64,000 nt of DNA. It comes from Pleurocapsa minor GSE-CHR-MK 17-07R (GTDB lineage Bacteria > Chloroflexota > Anaerolineae > Aggregatilineales > Phototrophicaceae). Of this stretch, positions 27,053 to 35,262 are shown piece after piece (position 1 is the stretch's first letter; each line of letters opens with the position of its first letter). Under the pieces are notes generated by a model. That model saw only the letters and a program-made list of their open reading frames with translations, did not search any database and was not told the origin of the DNA. The stretch covers positions 1 through 64,000 of the forward strand of contig JAHHHY010000017.1 of assembly GCA_019359125.1 (NCBI GenBank), written 5' to 3'. Position numbers and translations under genes: made by a program.

Positions 27053-28831
27053 TCAGGCGTGCGCAGCCAGCGGGATCGGCTTGCCCAGCAGGCGGCCCAG
27101 CGCGCCGGCCAGCAGTTCCAGCGCATTGTCGGCCACGTCGGCATGACGCCAGCCCACGAACATATCCGGCCGCACGAGCAGGCAGCCCGCCTCGTTGACC
27201 TCGCGCAGGTCTGGCCACTCGCCATAGATATCCTGGTAATCGCGACCAGGGCCAATGACATACGCGGCAATCTCCATGCCGGTCGCCGCGGTGATGGTCT
27301 TCGCCGCTTCCACCCACGCCTCGCCGCCGATGCCGGTCAGCACGGTAAAACGTCCCTTGCCGACCAGGTCAAAGGTGGAGCAGATATTTTCGCCGTGTTC
27401 GTCGCGGCGCAGCCAGGTGTGCGGCAGATGCGCGCCCGGCCAGGTCGTCGGCTGGTAATACAGCTCGCGGTCGCGCTCAAAGGCGGGCATCGGCGCGCCA
27501 TCGGTCACGGCCGCCTGCGACACATAGCGCTGGTTCAGCTCCACGCCGTGCGCGTTGAACTCATACGACTTGTACAGGATGGCCTTGCGCAGGGCTTCGC
27601 GCTGAACGGCCGCCTCAGGCGTGTTCTCTTTGCGTTTGGCCATATTGGCCTTCATTTGCACCGGGTCGGTGGTGGACAGCAGGCCAAGCGCCTCGAAAAT
27701 CGGGCCAAATTCCTCGATCGACTTGTTGGCGCGGTCGACAATCTGGCGGGCGATGGGCAGGCGTTCGTCACGATAGCTTTCCAGCAGCGACGGATCGGCA
27801 TGGCCCTTCAGCACATGGGCCAGCTTCCAGGCCAGGTTATACGCGTCCTGCATCGAGGTATTCGAGCCGAGGCCGTTGGACGGCGGATGGCGGTGGGCGG
27901 CATCACCGGCGATGAATACGCGGCCGGTCATGTTGTTTTCGGCGTAGCAGTGATTGACCGTCCACACCGAGGTCGAGTCGATTTTTACTTCGATGGAACT
28001 ATCGCCCACCAGGTTGTGGACGATTTCAATGGCGTGTTCGTCGGTCAGGTCCGGCTCGCCGGCGTTGATGTCATAGCCCCACACGATCAGCCATTTGTCC
28101 CACGGGCGCACCATGCGCACCAGCCCCATGCCAATGCCGCCGATGTCCGCGCCGGGCTGAAGCACCCAGTAGAGCACGCTGGGGCGATGCGCCACATAGC
28201 GCGACAGGTCGGCCTCGAACACGATATTCATCGAGCCGGCCACGCCCATCTTGCCGCCGAAGGTCAGCCCGGCGTCTGCCGCCACTTTCGAGTTGCCGCC
28301 GTCCGCACCGATGAGGTATTTGGCGCGGATGTCATAGGTCTGCTTCGTCACCGTATCCATCACGGTGGCCGTTACGCCATCTTCATCCTGCGTCATCGAC
28401 ACATACTGCGTGTTGTAGCGGACGGTGCTGCCGCGCTGAGTGGCATTGCCCACCAGAATCGGCTCCATAAAGTTTTGCGGGATGTCGCAGATGGTGGTCG
28501 GGCTGGCCAGGGTGTAGTCGGCCATGCGGCGCGGGTGATTGCCCCACGAATACAGGCGGCCCAGCTCTTCGCCCGCCAGGCTTTCGCAGAACACATTGTT
28601 GCCCATCAGCTCCTGTGGCGTGGCATACAGCTTGGCCTCGTCTTCAAGGCCAAAGTCACGCAGGATTTCCATGGCGCGCTGGTTGGTGATGTGGGCACGC
28701 GGGGTGCGCACCAGGCGGCCCCAGCGCGTAATCGCGATATGGTTGATGCCGTAGCTCGCCAGCGCAAGGGCGGCTGTGCCCCCGGCGGGGCCTGTGCCAA
28801 CAATAAGGACATCGGTTTCTACTAACGCCAC
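27053..28831 (-). CDS. TfdB-like FAD-dependent phenol monooxygenase
   Basis: A 592-residue class A flavoprotein hydroxylase. FAD-binding GTGPAGGTAALALASYGI is at the N-terminus, followed by TPRAHITNQRAMEILRDFGL, which is very like 2,4-dichlorophenol 6-monooxygenase (TfdB). The DG motif is IGADGGNSKVA and the GD motif FIAGDAAHRHPPSNGLGSNT. The thioredoxin-like C-terminal domain of this group is present (from about residue 470). It should hydroxylate a phenol with NAD(P)H and O2; in this operon the product would be hydroxyquinol or a catechol. GTG at 28831 has GGAG 7 bases upstream. It is the first gene of the catabolic operon. Chlorination of the substrate is not provable. Confidence 0.88.
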   Translation of the reverse strand: MALVETDVLIVGTGPAGGTAALALASYGINHIAITRWGRLVRTPRAHITNQRAMEILRDFGLEDEAKLYATPQELMGNNVFCESLAGEELGRLYSWGNHPRRMADYTLASPTTICDIPQNFMEPILVGNATQRGSTVRYNTQYVSMTQDEDGVTATVMDTVTKQTYDIRAKYLIGADGGNSKVAADAGLTFGGKMGVAGSMNIVFEADLSRYVAHRPSVLYWVLQPGADIGGIGMGLVRMVRPWDKWLIVWGYDINAGEPDLTDEHAIEIVHNLVGDSSIEVKIDSTSVWTVNHCYAENNMTGRVFIAGDAAHRHPPSNGLGSNTSMQDAYNLAWKLAHVLKGHADPSLLESYRDERLPIARQIVDRANKSIEEFGPIFEALGLLSTTDPVQMKANMAKRKENTPEAAVQREALRKAILYKSYEFNAHGVELNQRYVSQAAVTDGAPMPAFERDRELYYQPTTWPGAHLPHTWLRRDEHGENICSTFDLVGKGRFTVLTGIGGEAWVEAAKTITAATGMEIAAYVIGPGRDYQDIYGEWPDLREVNEAGCLLVRPDMFVGWRHADVADNALELLAGALGRLLGKPIPLAAHA

Positions 28832-28990
28832 AATCAAACTCCTTAGTCAAATCCAGCGGCGGCAGGACGCGGTTGACTTCGCCCTGCCAGGATATTTTTA
28901 CGACGCCGGCATCGCGCCGGTGCTGCCACACACAGGATGTGCGTGCAAATAATCTATTTTGGTGAGGTGCTGGAAAATGGGACCAGGTGA

Positions 28991-29012
28991 TGTATCCTGG
29001 ATATTGGATACA
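28991..29012. promoter_or_regulatory. Candidate GntR operator
   Basis: TGTATCC (28991-28997) and GGATACA (29006-29012) form a 7-bp inverted repeat with an 8-base spacer. It lies in the 317-bp divergent gap between the monooxygenase operon and the GntR-family regulator gene. FCD-type GntR proteins commonly bind short inverted repeats with ATAC-type cores. Nothing else of note was seen in this gap. Confidence 0.5.
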
Positions 29013-29148
29013 ATAGCCCGCAGAGTATTTCATTGTCAAGCAGATGAGTTATTTCTCATGAATGGGTCTGCTGAAAAATGCGTATTTCGGTTAGGATACT
29101 TTAATCTTGCGAAGCACCTGAAGCACGCGCAGAAAAAGAGGCCTGAAG

Positions 29149-29808
29149 ATGGAAGTCGCCCCGATGCAGTTTGAGCTGGACGACATGAAAACGCGCCAGG
29201 AGCTGGTGACAGACGCCATCCGGGCGGCGATTTTGCGCGGGCGTTTTCGGCCGGGGGACCGGCTGGACCAGACCGACCTGGCCGACGAACTGAAGGTCAG
29301 CCGCAGCCCGGTGCGCGAAGCCCTGCGCATTCTGACGGCCGAGGAGCTGCTGACCCACTACCGGCATCGCGGCACGGTCGTGACCGAGCGCACGGTGGCC
29401 GAGCTGAAGGAGCTGCTGTTCATCCGCCAGCTTCTGGAAGGGGCGGCCACCAAACGCGCCGTCGCGCACATGACCGATGAGCGCCTGCTGGTGCTGCGCC
29501 AGATCATCGAGGAAGCCGAAAGCTCGACCAACATGGAGCGCGTGCTGGCGCTGAACAACGAGTTCCACAGCACCATCTACGAGGCACACAACCAGCACTA
29601 CCTGATGGCCGAAATCCAGAAGATGCGCAATAAAGTCGCGCCGTATAACCGCCTGTATCTGGACAATCCCGGCCAGAAGTCCGAGGCGTGGGCCGACCAC
29701 CGGCGCATTTACGAGGCCTGCATCGCCCGCGACCCGGAGTGGGCCGCCCAGGAAACCAACCGCCACCTGGAGCGCGTGTTCGACGGCATCATCAACGCGC
29801 TGCCGTGA
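29149..29808 (+). CDS. GntR-family (FadR/VanR type, FCD) regulator
   Basis: A 219-residue regulator. The winged helix (residues 12-78) includes ILRGRFRPGDRLDQTDLADE and VSRSPVREALRILTAEELL. The FCD ligand domain has the metal-ligand pattern of this family: Asn/His in LNNEFHSTIY, His in WADHRRIYEA and His in QETNRHLERV. Such regulators usually respond to small acids and control catabolic operons. It is transcribed away from the TfdB-like operon, with a candidate operator between them, so it is the likely repressor of that operon. Confidence 0.9.
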   Translation: MEVAPMQFELDDMKTRQELVTDAIRAAILRGRFRPGDRLDQTDLADELKVSRSPVREALRILTAEELLTHYRHRGTVVTERTVAELKELLFIRQLLEGAATKRAVAHMTDERLLVLRQIIEEAESSTNMERVLALNNEFHSTIYEAHNQHYLMAEIQKMRNKVAPYNRLYLDNPGQKSEAWADHRRIYEACIARDPEWAAQETNRHLERVFDGIINALP

Positions 29809-29811
29809 GGT

Positions 29812-30894
29812 CTAATTCACGACGGCGCTGATGGTCACGCTTTCCGAGCCAGGACGCCAGTCGGGCGGGGGCGGCAAGACCTGAAACCAGGTCTTGCCCG
29901 GCTTGAAGGCGATCGGCCGACCGTCCAGCGTCCAGAAGCTGATGAGCGCGTCTTCCGCGCCGCGCCGCCAGATGGCCTCCACCGACAGCCCGTCGCGCAG
30001 CACCACGGCCGACCCCTCCCCGCTGAGGTTGATATCTATGCCGTAATACGGCACGCCGTTGAATACGCCTTCCTCGATAGTGGTGGGCAGATGCTTGTCA
30101 TATACGATCACCACATTCGAGGCCACCACGGGAATATTCGTCAGCGGATCGACCAGCGGCACGCCCGAGTCGGCGCGGCGGTACAGGCCCAGAGACGGGT
30201 CATAGGTCCAGGTGGCGCGCGCATCGACATAGCGGACATCGGCCTGCATCGCCGCCGAGACGAAATAGGGCGGCACCGAGAAGTCGAACACCCAGCCGCG
30301 CAGGTCATCCAGCGTATTGTTCCCGTCCTGCGCAGCATCGCTCCAGATGGCGGCCGGGTCGATGAACAGGTTGTTGGGCGCGGCGATGCTGAAATCGCGG
30401 GCGAAAAACGGCCCGCCAAGATAAAACCCGCTGTACAACTGCGGCCGATAGGCGCCCGACTGGAGCACATTTTCGGTGCCGGGGCTGGCCCCGCTGTAGG
30501 CCAGCAGCGCGCCAAACATCGGCGTCAGCGTGTCGTCGATCAGGCGGGCGCTGCGCACAGAGCCGACGCTGGCGGGCTGTTCGCCCAGATAGATGGCCGA
30601 ATAGCGCGTCAGGCCGCCCTCGGCGATATGCTCGAAGACGACATCCGCCGCGCCAATGCCGCGCTGCGGACGCACCACGTCGGGCGCGTTGCTGACCTTG
30701 ACGATCAGCGGGCGGCGCGCCAGGGCAGTGATATCCGCCACTGGCAGGCCGGTCAGCGGATTGACGTTGGGCGCGAAATTCGGCGGATAGCCCAACGGGA
30801 ACGTAAACGGGGCCTCCTGGCCAGCCGCGAATCCCGCGCCGAGGGTCATCAGCGCGGCAGAGAGCACAAGCACGAGCAGGCGCTTCGCAGGCAT
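29812..30894 (-). CDS. DUF3048 (YerB-like) secreted protein
   Basis: A 360-residue exported protein. The signal peptide begins MPAKRLLVLVLSAALMTLG. The mature N-terminus has NPLTGLPV and RRPLIVKVSNAPDVVRPQRG, followed by ADVVFEHIAEGGLTRYSAIY and SVGSVRSARLID, all typical of DUF3048. The C-terminal part (FKPGKTWFQVLPP) is the second half of the family. ATG at 30894 follows AAGGAGG. It converges with the GntR gene with only 3 bp between the stops. The biochemical role of this family is not known. Confidence 0.85.
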   Translation of the reverse strand: MPAKRLLVLVLSAALMTLGAGFAAGQEAPFTFPLGYPPNFAPNVNPLTGLPVADITALARRPLIVKVSNAPDVVRPQRGIGAADVVFEHIAEGGLTRYSAIYLGEQPASVGSVRSARLIDDTLTPMFGALLAYSGASPGTENVLQSGAYRPQLYSGFYLGGPFFARDFSIAAPNNLFIDPAAIWSDAAQDGNNTLDDLRGWVFDFSVPPYFVSAAMQADVRYVDARATWTYDPSLGLYRRADSGVPLVDPLTNIPVVASNVVIVYDKHLPTTIEEGVFNGVPYYGIDINLSGEGSAVVLRDGLSVEAIWRRGAEDALISFWTLDGRPIAFKPGKTWFQVLPPPPDWRPGSESVTISAVVN

Positions 30895-31042
30895 CAACCG
30901 CCTCCTTACCTGAACAACCAGCATGTGCCTGCCAGTGTAGCACCAACTCGTAACTATTCCGTCTCACGATTCCCCGCCGCCTCGATTAAAATGGGTCAGT
31001 AACCCTAACTCGCACGCTTCGTAGGGGGAATCCACTGCCATT

Positions 31043-32503
31043 ATGAGCACGCAGCCCAAAATTATCGGTGAAGGCCTGGCCTTCGATGACGTCCTTCTGG
31101 TGCCCCAGCGGTCGTCGATCCGGTCGCGTTTCAGCGGCGAAATCGACACCACGGCGCGGGTCGCCCTGGGCGCACCCAGCATTCATATCCCCGTTATTTC
31201 TGCCAATATGGATACCGTTACCGGCTGGAAGATGGCCACCAGCATGGCGCTGCTGGGCGGCTTTGGCGTGATCCACCGCTTCATGAGCACTGCCGAGGAA
31301 GTTAGTGAAGTGCGCCGCGTGAAAGAGCGCATGCGCGTGATCGAGGAGCATCCGCCGGTCATCCCCGGCCACGCCACCATTCACGATGCGCGCCTGATGC
31401 TGAAGCAGCGCGAGCGCGGCTATGTGATCGTGCACGCGGGTGAGTCGTTTGATGGCAGCTTCATCGGCATCGCCACCCCGCGCGACTTTGACGCCGGTCG
31501 GCCGGATACCCCGCTGACCGAGGTGATGACCCCGTTCGAGCGCGTGCATCGCGTCGCGCCGGGCACGTCGCTGGAAGAGGCGGTCGCCGCCATGCGCCAG
31601 CATCGCGTGGAAAAAATCCCGATGGTGGACGCGAATGGCCGCCTGCTGGGCGTGTATACCACCAAAGACCACGAATATTATCAGCATTACCCGAACGCCT
31701 CGCTGGACGGCAAGGGCCGCCTGCTGGTGGCCGCGGCCATCGGCGTGCAGGAAGGTGATATCGAGCGGGCGCTGGCGCTGGCCGCCGCCGAGGTCGATGT
31801 GCTGGTGCTGGATATCGCCCATGGCGAGCTGGATTACACGCAGGAAATTTTGCGCCGCCTGAAGGTGGTCGAGGGGCTGAAGACGCCGATCATCGCGGGC
31901 AATGTCGCCACAGTGGACGGCGCGAAGTATGTGCGCGACAGCGGCGCGGATGGCGTCAAAGTGGGCGTGGGCCCCGGCTATGTGTGCGAGACGCGCGACG
32001 TGGCCGGCGTGGGCGTGCCGCAGGTGACGGCCATCATGAATGCTGCCGAAGCCTACAAAAACGACTCGGTGCGCCTGCCGATCATCGCCGACGGCGGCAT
32101 CCGCAAGCCGGGCGATATGGCCAAGGCCATCGGCGCTGGCGCGGACACGATCATGATCGGGTCACTGCTGGCCGGCACCGAGGAAAGCCCCGGCGAGCCG
32201 GTGGAGCAGGACGGCATCCTGAAGAAGATGGTGCGCGGCATGGCGTCGGCCACCGCGTTCGAAAAGCGCCTGGCGCTGGGCGCGACCACCACCAGCCTGG
32301 AAGATTATGTGCCCGAAGGCCGCACGACCTTCACGCCCTACAAGGGCAAGGCCAGCAAGGTCGTCAAGAAACTGCGCGGCGGCCTGCTGAGCGGCATGAG
32401 CTATTCCAATGCGCGCACAATCGAGGAAATGCAGGAACGCGCACAGTTCGTCATCGTCAAGAACCCGATGATGCCCGAACAGCGCCGTTCGCTGCAAAGC
32501 TGA
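31043..32503 (+). CDS. guaB: IMP dehydrogenase / GMP reductase family protein with CBS pair
   Basis: A 486-residue barrel enzyme. The N-terminus ([26 protein letters not shown]) and two CBS domains inserted at about residues 95-215 fit IMP dehydrogenase. The catalytic cysteine is about residue 315, but its loop reads [13 protein letters not shown] in place of the usual GPGSICTTR. Downstream, [20 protein letters not shown] and [15 protein letters not shown] are canonical. The flap lacks the usual SDRYFQ-like Arg-Tyr pair of IMP dehydrogenases and instead reads [12 protein letters not shown], closer to GMP reductase. It is therefore either an unusual IMP dehydrogenase or a CBS-bearing GMP reductase; the symbol is provisional. 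Confidence 0.75.
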   Translation: MSTQPKIIGEGLAFDDVLLVPQRSSIRSRFSGEIDTTARVALGAPSIHIPVISANMDTVTGWKMATSMALLGGFGVIHRFMSTAEEVSEVRRVKERMRVIEEHPPVIPGHATIHDARLMLKQRERGYVIVHAGESFDGSFIGIATPRDFDAGRPDTPLTEVMTPFERVHRVAPGTSLEEAVAAMRQHRVEKIPMVDANGRLLGVYTTKDHEYYQHYPNASLDGKGRLLVAAAIGVQEGDIERALALAAAEVDVLVLDIAHGELDYTQEILRRLKVVEGLKTPIIAGNVATVDGAKYVRDSGADGVKVGVGPGYVCETRDVAGVGVPQVTAIMNAAEAYKNDSVRLPIIADGGIRKPGDMAKAIGAGADTIMIGSLLAGTEESPGEPVEQDGILKKMVRGMASATAFEKRLALGATTTSLEDYVPEGRTTFTPYKGKASKVVKKLRGGLLSGMSYSNARTIEEMQERAQFVIVKNPMMPEQRRSLQS

Positions 32504-32542
32504 GAGTTTGCAATCGGGGCGGACGCTGCGGGACAACGGGGC

Positions 32543-32826
32543 GGACACGGCATGTGTCACACGACATAGGGTTATGCACCAATAAAAACGACACGGATGT
32601 TATACCCCATCGAAAGAAACAATTGCTGTACGTACATCTGATCCATTTCCAACAAGCGGAGCCAGATGAATAAGTCAGCGATACCGACGTTAGCCCCAGT
32701 GAACTTGCTTGGGTAGAAGGGTGTAACTACATAGCGCAAATTAGGGTATATCCCAACATCGTGTGACACAGGCCGTGTCCCTACGCCGTGTCGCGTTTCT
32801 CCGTAGGGACGAGGCCTGCCTCGTCC
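32543..32826. repeat. Dispersed palindromes, one split by an insertion
   Basis: GGACACGGCA at 32543-32552 and GGCCGTGTCC at 32771-32780 together make the 20-bp palindrome found intact at 51806-51825, and its reverse complement at 16395-16414. Another palindrome, GGACGAGGCCTGCCTCGTCC, is at 32807-32826. Outside these repeats and the insertion at 32553-32770, the 484-bp gap from 32504 to 32987 holds no gene. Confidence 0.85.
32553..32770. mobile_element. 218-bp MITE-like insertion with 12-bp terminal inverted repeats
   Basis: The element begins TGTGTCACACGA and ends TCGTGTGACACA, perfect 12-bp inverted ends, with weaker symmetry extending inwards. Removing it rebuilds the intact 20-bp palindrome exactly, with no target duplication, so it sits at the precise dyad of a repeat unit. 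Its interior is AT-richer than its surroundings. A 65-codon frame runs through most of it on the minus strand from the right terminal repeat (GTG at 32769) to a TAA at 32572; I cannot tell whether it is coding. No transposase is present. Confidence 0.7.
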
Positions 32827-32945
32827 GCATCACATTCCCCCACCTCTCCCCTCATTCTCCTCTCCACGATGTGGACTGAGGGGATGACTTACAGCCAACA
32901 TTTGAGCGAAAATTATGCATTTTGTCCCTCGTCCACGCCGCTGAG

Positions 32946-32982
32946 AGGGACGGCTGAGCGCAGCGACGCAGGGTGAGGCTGG
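32946..32982. repeat. Second copy of the left-edge dispersed repeat
   Basis: This stretch repeats the motif at about 114-150 with few changes; the shared core is GCGACGCAGGGTGAGGCTGG. It lies just downstream of the minus-strand gene ending at 32988, as the first copy lies downstream of the TetR gene. Confidence 0.7.
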
Positions 32983-32987
32983 CAACC

Positions 32988-33887
32988 TCACCCCTCATCC
33001 TCGCCAATACTGGTGACAATACGGAAGCCAATGTGGTGGTCGACATAGGTCGGCGGATCCTCGAAATGGCGATAGGCCGACCGGCTGACGACTGCGTTGC
33101 TGCCCCACCAGCCGCCCTTTTCGATCTTGATCGTGCCGGTGGGCTGGCCGGTCGGGTCGTCGCGCTGATCGAGCAGCGCGCGATAATTCGGCGACAGCCA
33201 GTCCGCCACCCACTCCATCGCGTTGCCCGCCATATCATGCGCACCCACCCAGCTCACCCCGCCGGGGAAGCTGCCCACGGGCAGTAATCCCTCGCTGTTT
33301 TCCACATTCGCCAGCGTCGTGTCCCAGGTGTCGCCCCACGGATAAATGCTGGAGGCTTCGCCGCGCGCCGCGAATTCCCATTCAGCTTCAGTGGGCAGAT
33401 GGCCGCCGCGCCAAGCCGCGTAGGCCTCGGCCTCGTACCAGGTGATGCACACCTGCGGCGCATCCGGATCGGTTTCGTCCGGGCAGCGTTCGGCCAGTGC
33501 TTCGACCGACTGGCGCGCCAGCCATGTCAGCCCGGCTTCCGACCAGTACGCCTCGTCCTCATAGCCGCCGGCCTCGACAAAGGCCTGGAACGCCGCACGC
33601 GTCACTTCGTAAGTATCGATCCAGTAGGCCTGCGTGAGGCAGACTTCGTGTTCGGGCTGTTCGCTGGGCAGGCGGCTGAGCGTCCAGGCGGGCGCGGTCA
33701 GGGTGCGCGCATAGGCTGCCTGTTCCGGGCTGGTGCCCATGACGAAGCAGCCGGCGGGCACATACTGCTGGGCGATGCCAAAGTCATCTGCGCGGGTGTC
33801 TCCCGCCTGCGGGGCCTGATCCGTCTGCGCGGCGGCAGGCAGGCTGAGGCAGAGCGACATCACGAGACCCAAAAACACTTTTCGCAT
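32988..33887 (-). CDS. Secreted formylglycine-generating-enzyme-like (SUMF1) protein
   Basis: A 299-residue exported protein with signal peptide MRKVFLGLVMSLCLSLPAAAQ. The FGE-sulfatase fold is clear from YVPAGCFVMGTSPEQ, DTYEVTRAAFQAFVEAGGY, HLPTEAEWEFAARGE, YPWGD, VGAHDMAGNAMEWVADW, and KGGWWGSNAVVSRSAYRH with GFRIV at the end. The paired cysteines that carry out formylglycine formation in true FGE are not present near the C-terminus, so this is probably a binding or structural member and not a sulfatase activator. No sulfatase gene is nearby. Confidence 0.85.
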   Translation of the reverse strand: MRKVFLGLVMSLCLSLPAAAQTDQAPQAGDTRADDFGIAQQYVPAGCFVMGTSPEQAAYARTLTAPAWTLSRLPSEQPEHEVCLTQAYWIDTYEVTRAAFQAFVEAGGYEDEAYWSEAGLTWLARQSVEALAERCPDETDPDAPQVCITWYEAEAYAAWRGGHLPTEAEWEFAARGEASSIYPWGDTWDTTLANVENSEGLLPVGSFPGGVSWVGAHDMAGNAMEWVADWLSPNYRALLDQRDDPTGQPTGTIKIEKGGWWGSNAVVSRSAYRHFEDPPTYVDHHIGFRIVTSIGEDEG

Positions 33888-34007
33888 TTCTTAAACCCCC
33901 TGGTTATCAACATCCCCGCTGACATGGCGCGGAGTCCCCAAATAAAAATGGGCAAACACTATTTTTGTGTCTGCCCATCGTAACCCCAGAATCGTTGTGC
34001 GCCTGCC

Positions 34008-35141
34008 CTAGCGGTTGACGCTCATCGGCATGATCAGATGCAGGAAGTCCTCGCGGCCTTCGGGGCGAATCACGCCCGGCGCGTTGGAGCCGTTGCTCTC
34101 CAGCAGGATGCGCTCCTCAGGAATCACGCTCAGCACATCGATCAGATAGCGCACGTTGAAGGCGGTATCCAGCGGTGCGCCCTCCACGCTGGCTTCCAGC
34201 GACCCTTCATAGTCGCCGCGCTCGTTGCTGCGCGCGCTGATCTGCACTTCGCCGGGTGCGCCGGGGCTGTCGGCCGGGCGGGCGGTCACGCGGGCGCTGT
34301 GGTTGTTGTCGCGGGCAAAAATCTCGGCGCGCTTGTAATGCTTGAGCAGGTCGTCGGTGTACACGCTGACGACGGTGTTGTTCGTCTTCGGGATGATGCC
34401 GCTGAAATCGGGGAAGCGGCCATCGATCACCTGCGACGACACCACGGTATTCTCGATCTCGAACTGGATCAGCTCGCGGTCGCCGGGCAGCGTGATGCTG
34501 ACGGGAATATCGTCGTCCACGATGATGCGCGCGACCTCGGCCATCGTCTTGGCGGGCACGACCATCTCGCGCATTTTCTTGAAGTTCTGGTCGATTTTGG
34601 CGGTGCGCACGGCCAGTCGGTAGCCGTCAGCCGCCGCGACCGTCATCACGTTGCCATCGAAATGCAGATACAGCCCGGTCAGGATCGGGCGGGTATCTTC
34701 CTTGGCGCAGGCGAACACCGTCTCGGCGATCATCTCGCGCAGCACTTTGCCCGGCAGGACGACATCCGGCTCGGCCGTTTCCGGCACCGGCGGGAATTCC
34801 GACGCCGCGATACCGCGCACATTCCAGGTGGTCACACCGCAGCGCAGATTGACCGTCTGGGTGCCTTCATCAAGCGTCAGGTCGACGCGCTCTGGCGAGA
34901 GTGTCTTGACCATTTCGGTCAGGGTCTTGGCGGGCAGGGTGATCGCCCCGGCGTGGTCGACCTTTGCGCCGATATAGGTCGTGATGGTCACTTCCTGGTT
35001 CATCGCGGCCAGCTTCAGGCGTGCATCTTCGGTGGAAAACAGCACATTCCCCAGCACAGGCAGCGTGACACGGCTGTCTACCGCGCGCGACAGGATGGTC
35101 AGTGCTTTGTCCAGCTGTTCCTGAAGGACAGATACCTTCAT
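34008..35141 (-). CDS. dnaN: DNA polymerase III beta sliding clamp
   Basis: A 377-residue clamp subunit that keeps DNA polymerase III on the template. The N-terminus MKVSVLQEQLDKALTILSRA and 'SRVTLPVLGNVLFSTED' begin the first clamp domain; the family C-terminus ends in a short IMP(M)-type motif, here HLIMPMSVNR. Three repeated domains of about 120 residues are expected from the length. AGGAG precedes the ATG. It is not next to dnaA, recF or gyrB; its neighbours are secreted proteins, so this is not an origin-type cluster. Confidence 0.96.
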   Translation of the reverse strand: MKVSVLQEQLDKALTILSRAVDSRVTLPVLGNVLFSTEDARLKLAAMNQEVTITTYIGAKVDHAGAITLPAKTLTEMVKTLSPERVDLTLDEGTQTVNLRCGVTTWNVRGIAASEFPPVPETAEPDVVLPGKVLREMIAETVFACAKEDTRPILTGLYLHFDGNVMTVAAADGYRLAVRTAKIDQNFKKMREMVVPAKTMAEVARIIVDDDIPVSITLPGDRELIQFEIENTVVSSQVIDGRFPDFSGIIPKTNNTVVSVYTDDLLKHYKRAEIFARDNNHSARVTARPADSPGAPGEVQISARSNERGDYEGSLEASVEGAPLDTAFNVRYLIDVLSVIPEERILLESNGSNAPGVIRPEGREDFLHLIMPMSVNR

Positions 35142-35262
35142 GAGGGTGTGTCTCCTTAAAACGTGCCAGGTTGTGAATGAAGCGAAACATCGCCTCTTTT
35201 ATGGTTGCTGAAGTATACCGCAACCGTTTGCTCTTTGTAATGACGGGCTGGCGCTGGCCGCA

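Noticed and set aside
32572-32769. 65-codon frame inside the 218-bp element as a gene
   Set aside because: It starts inside the terminal repeat, has no ribosome site, and its sequence matches nothing I know; kept only as a note under the element.
32988-33887. True formylglycine-generating enzyme
   Set aside because: The C-terminal catalytic cysteines are absent.
34008-35262. Replication origin near dnaN
   Set aside because: No dnaA, recF or gyrB nearby and no cluster of DnaA boxes was noticed.
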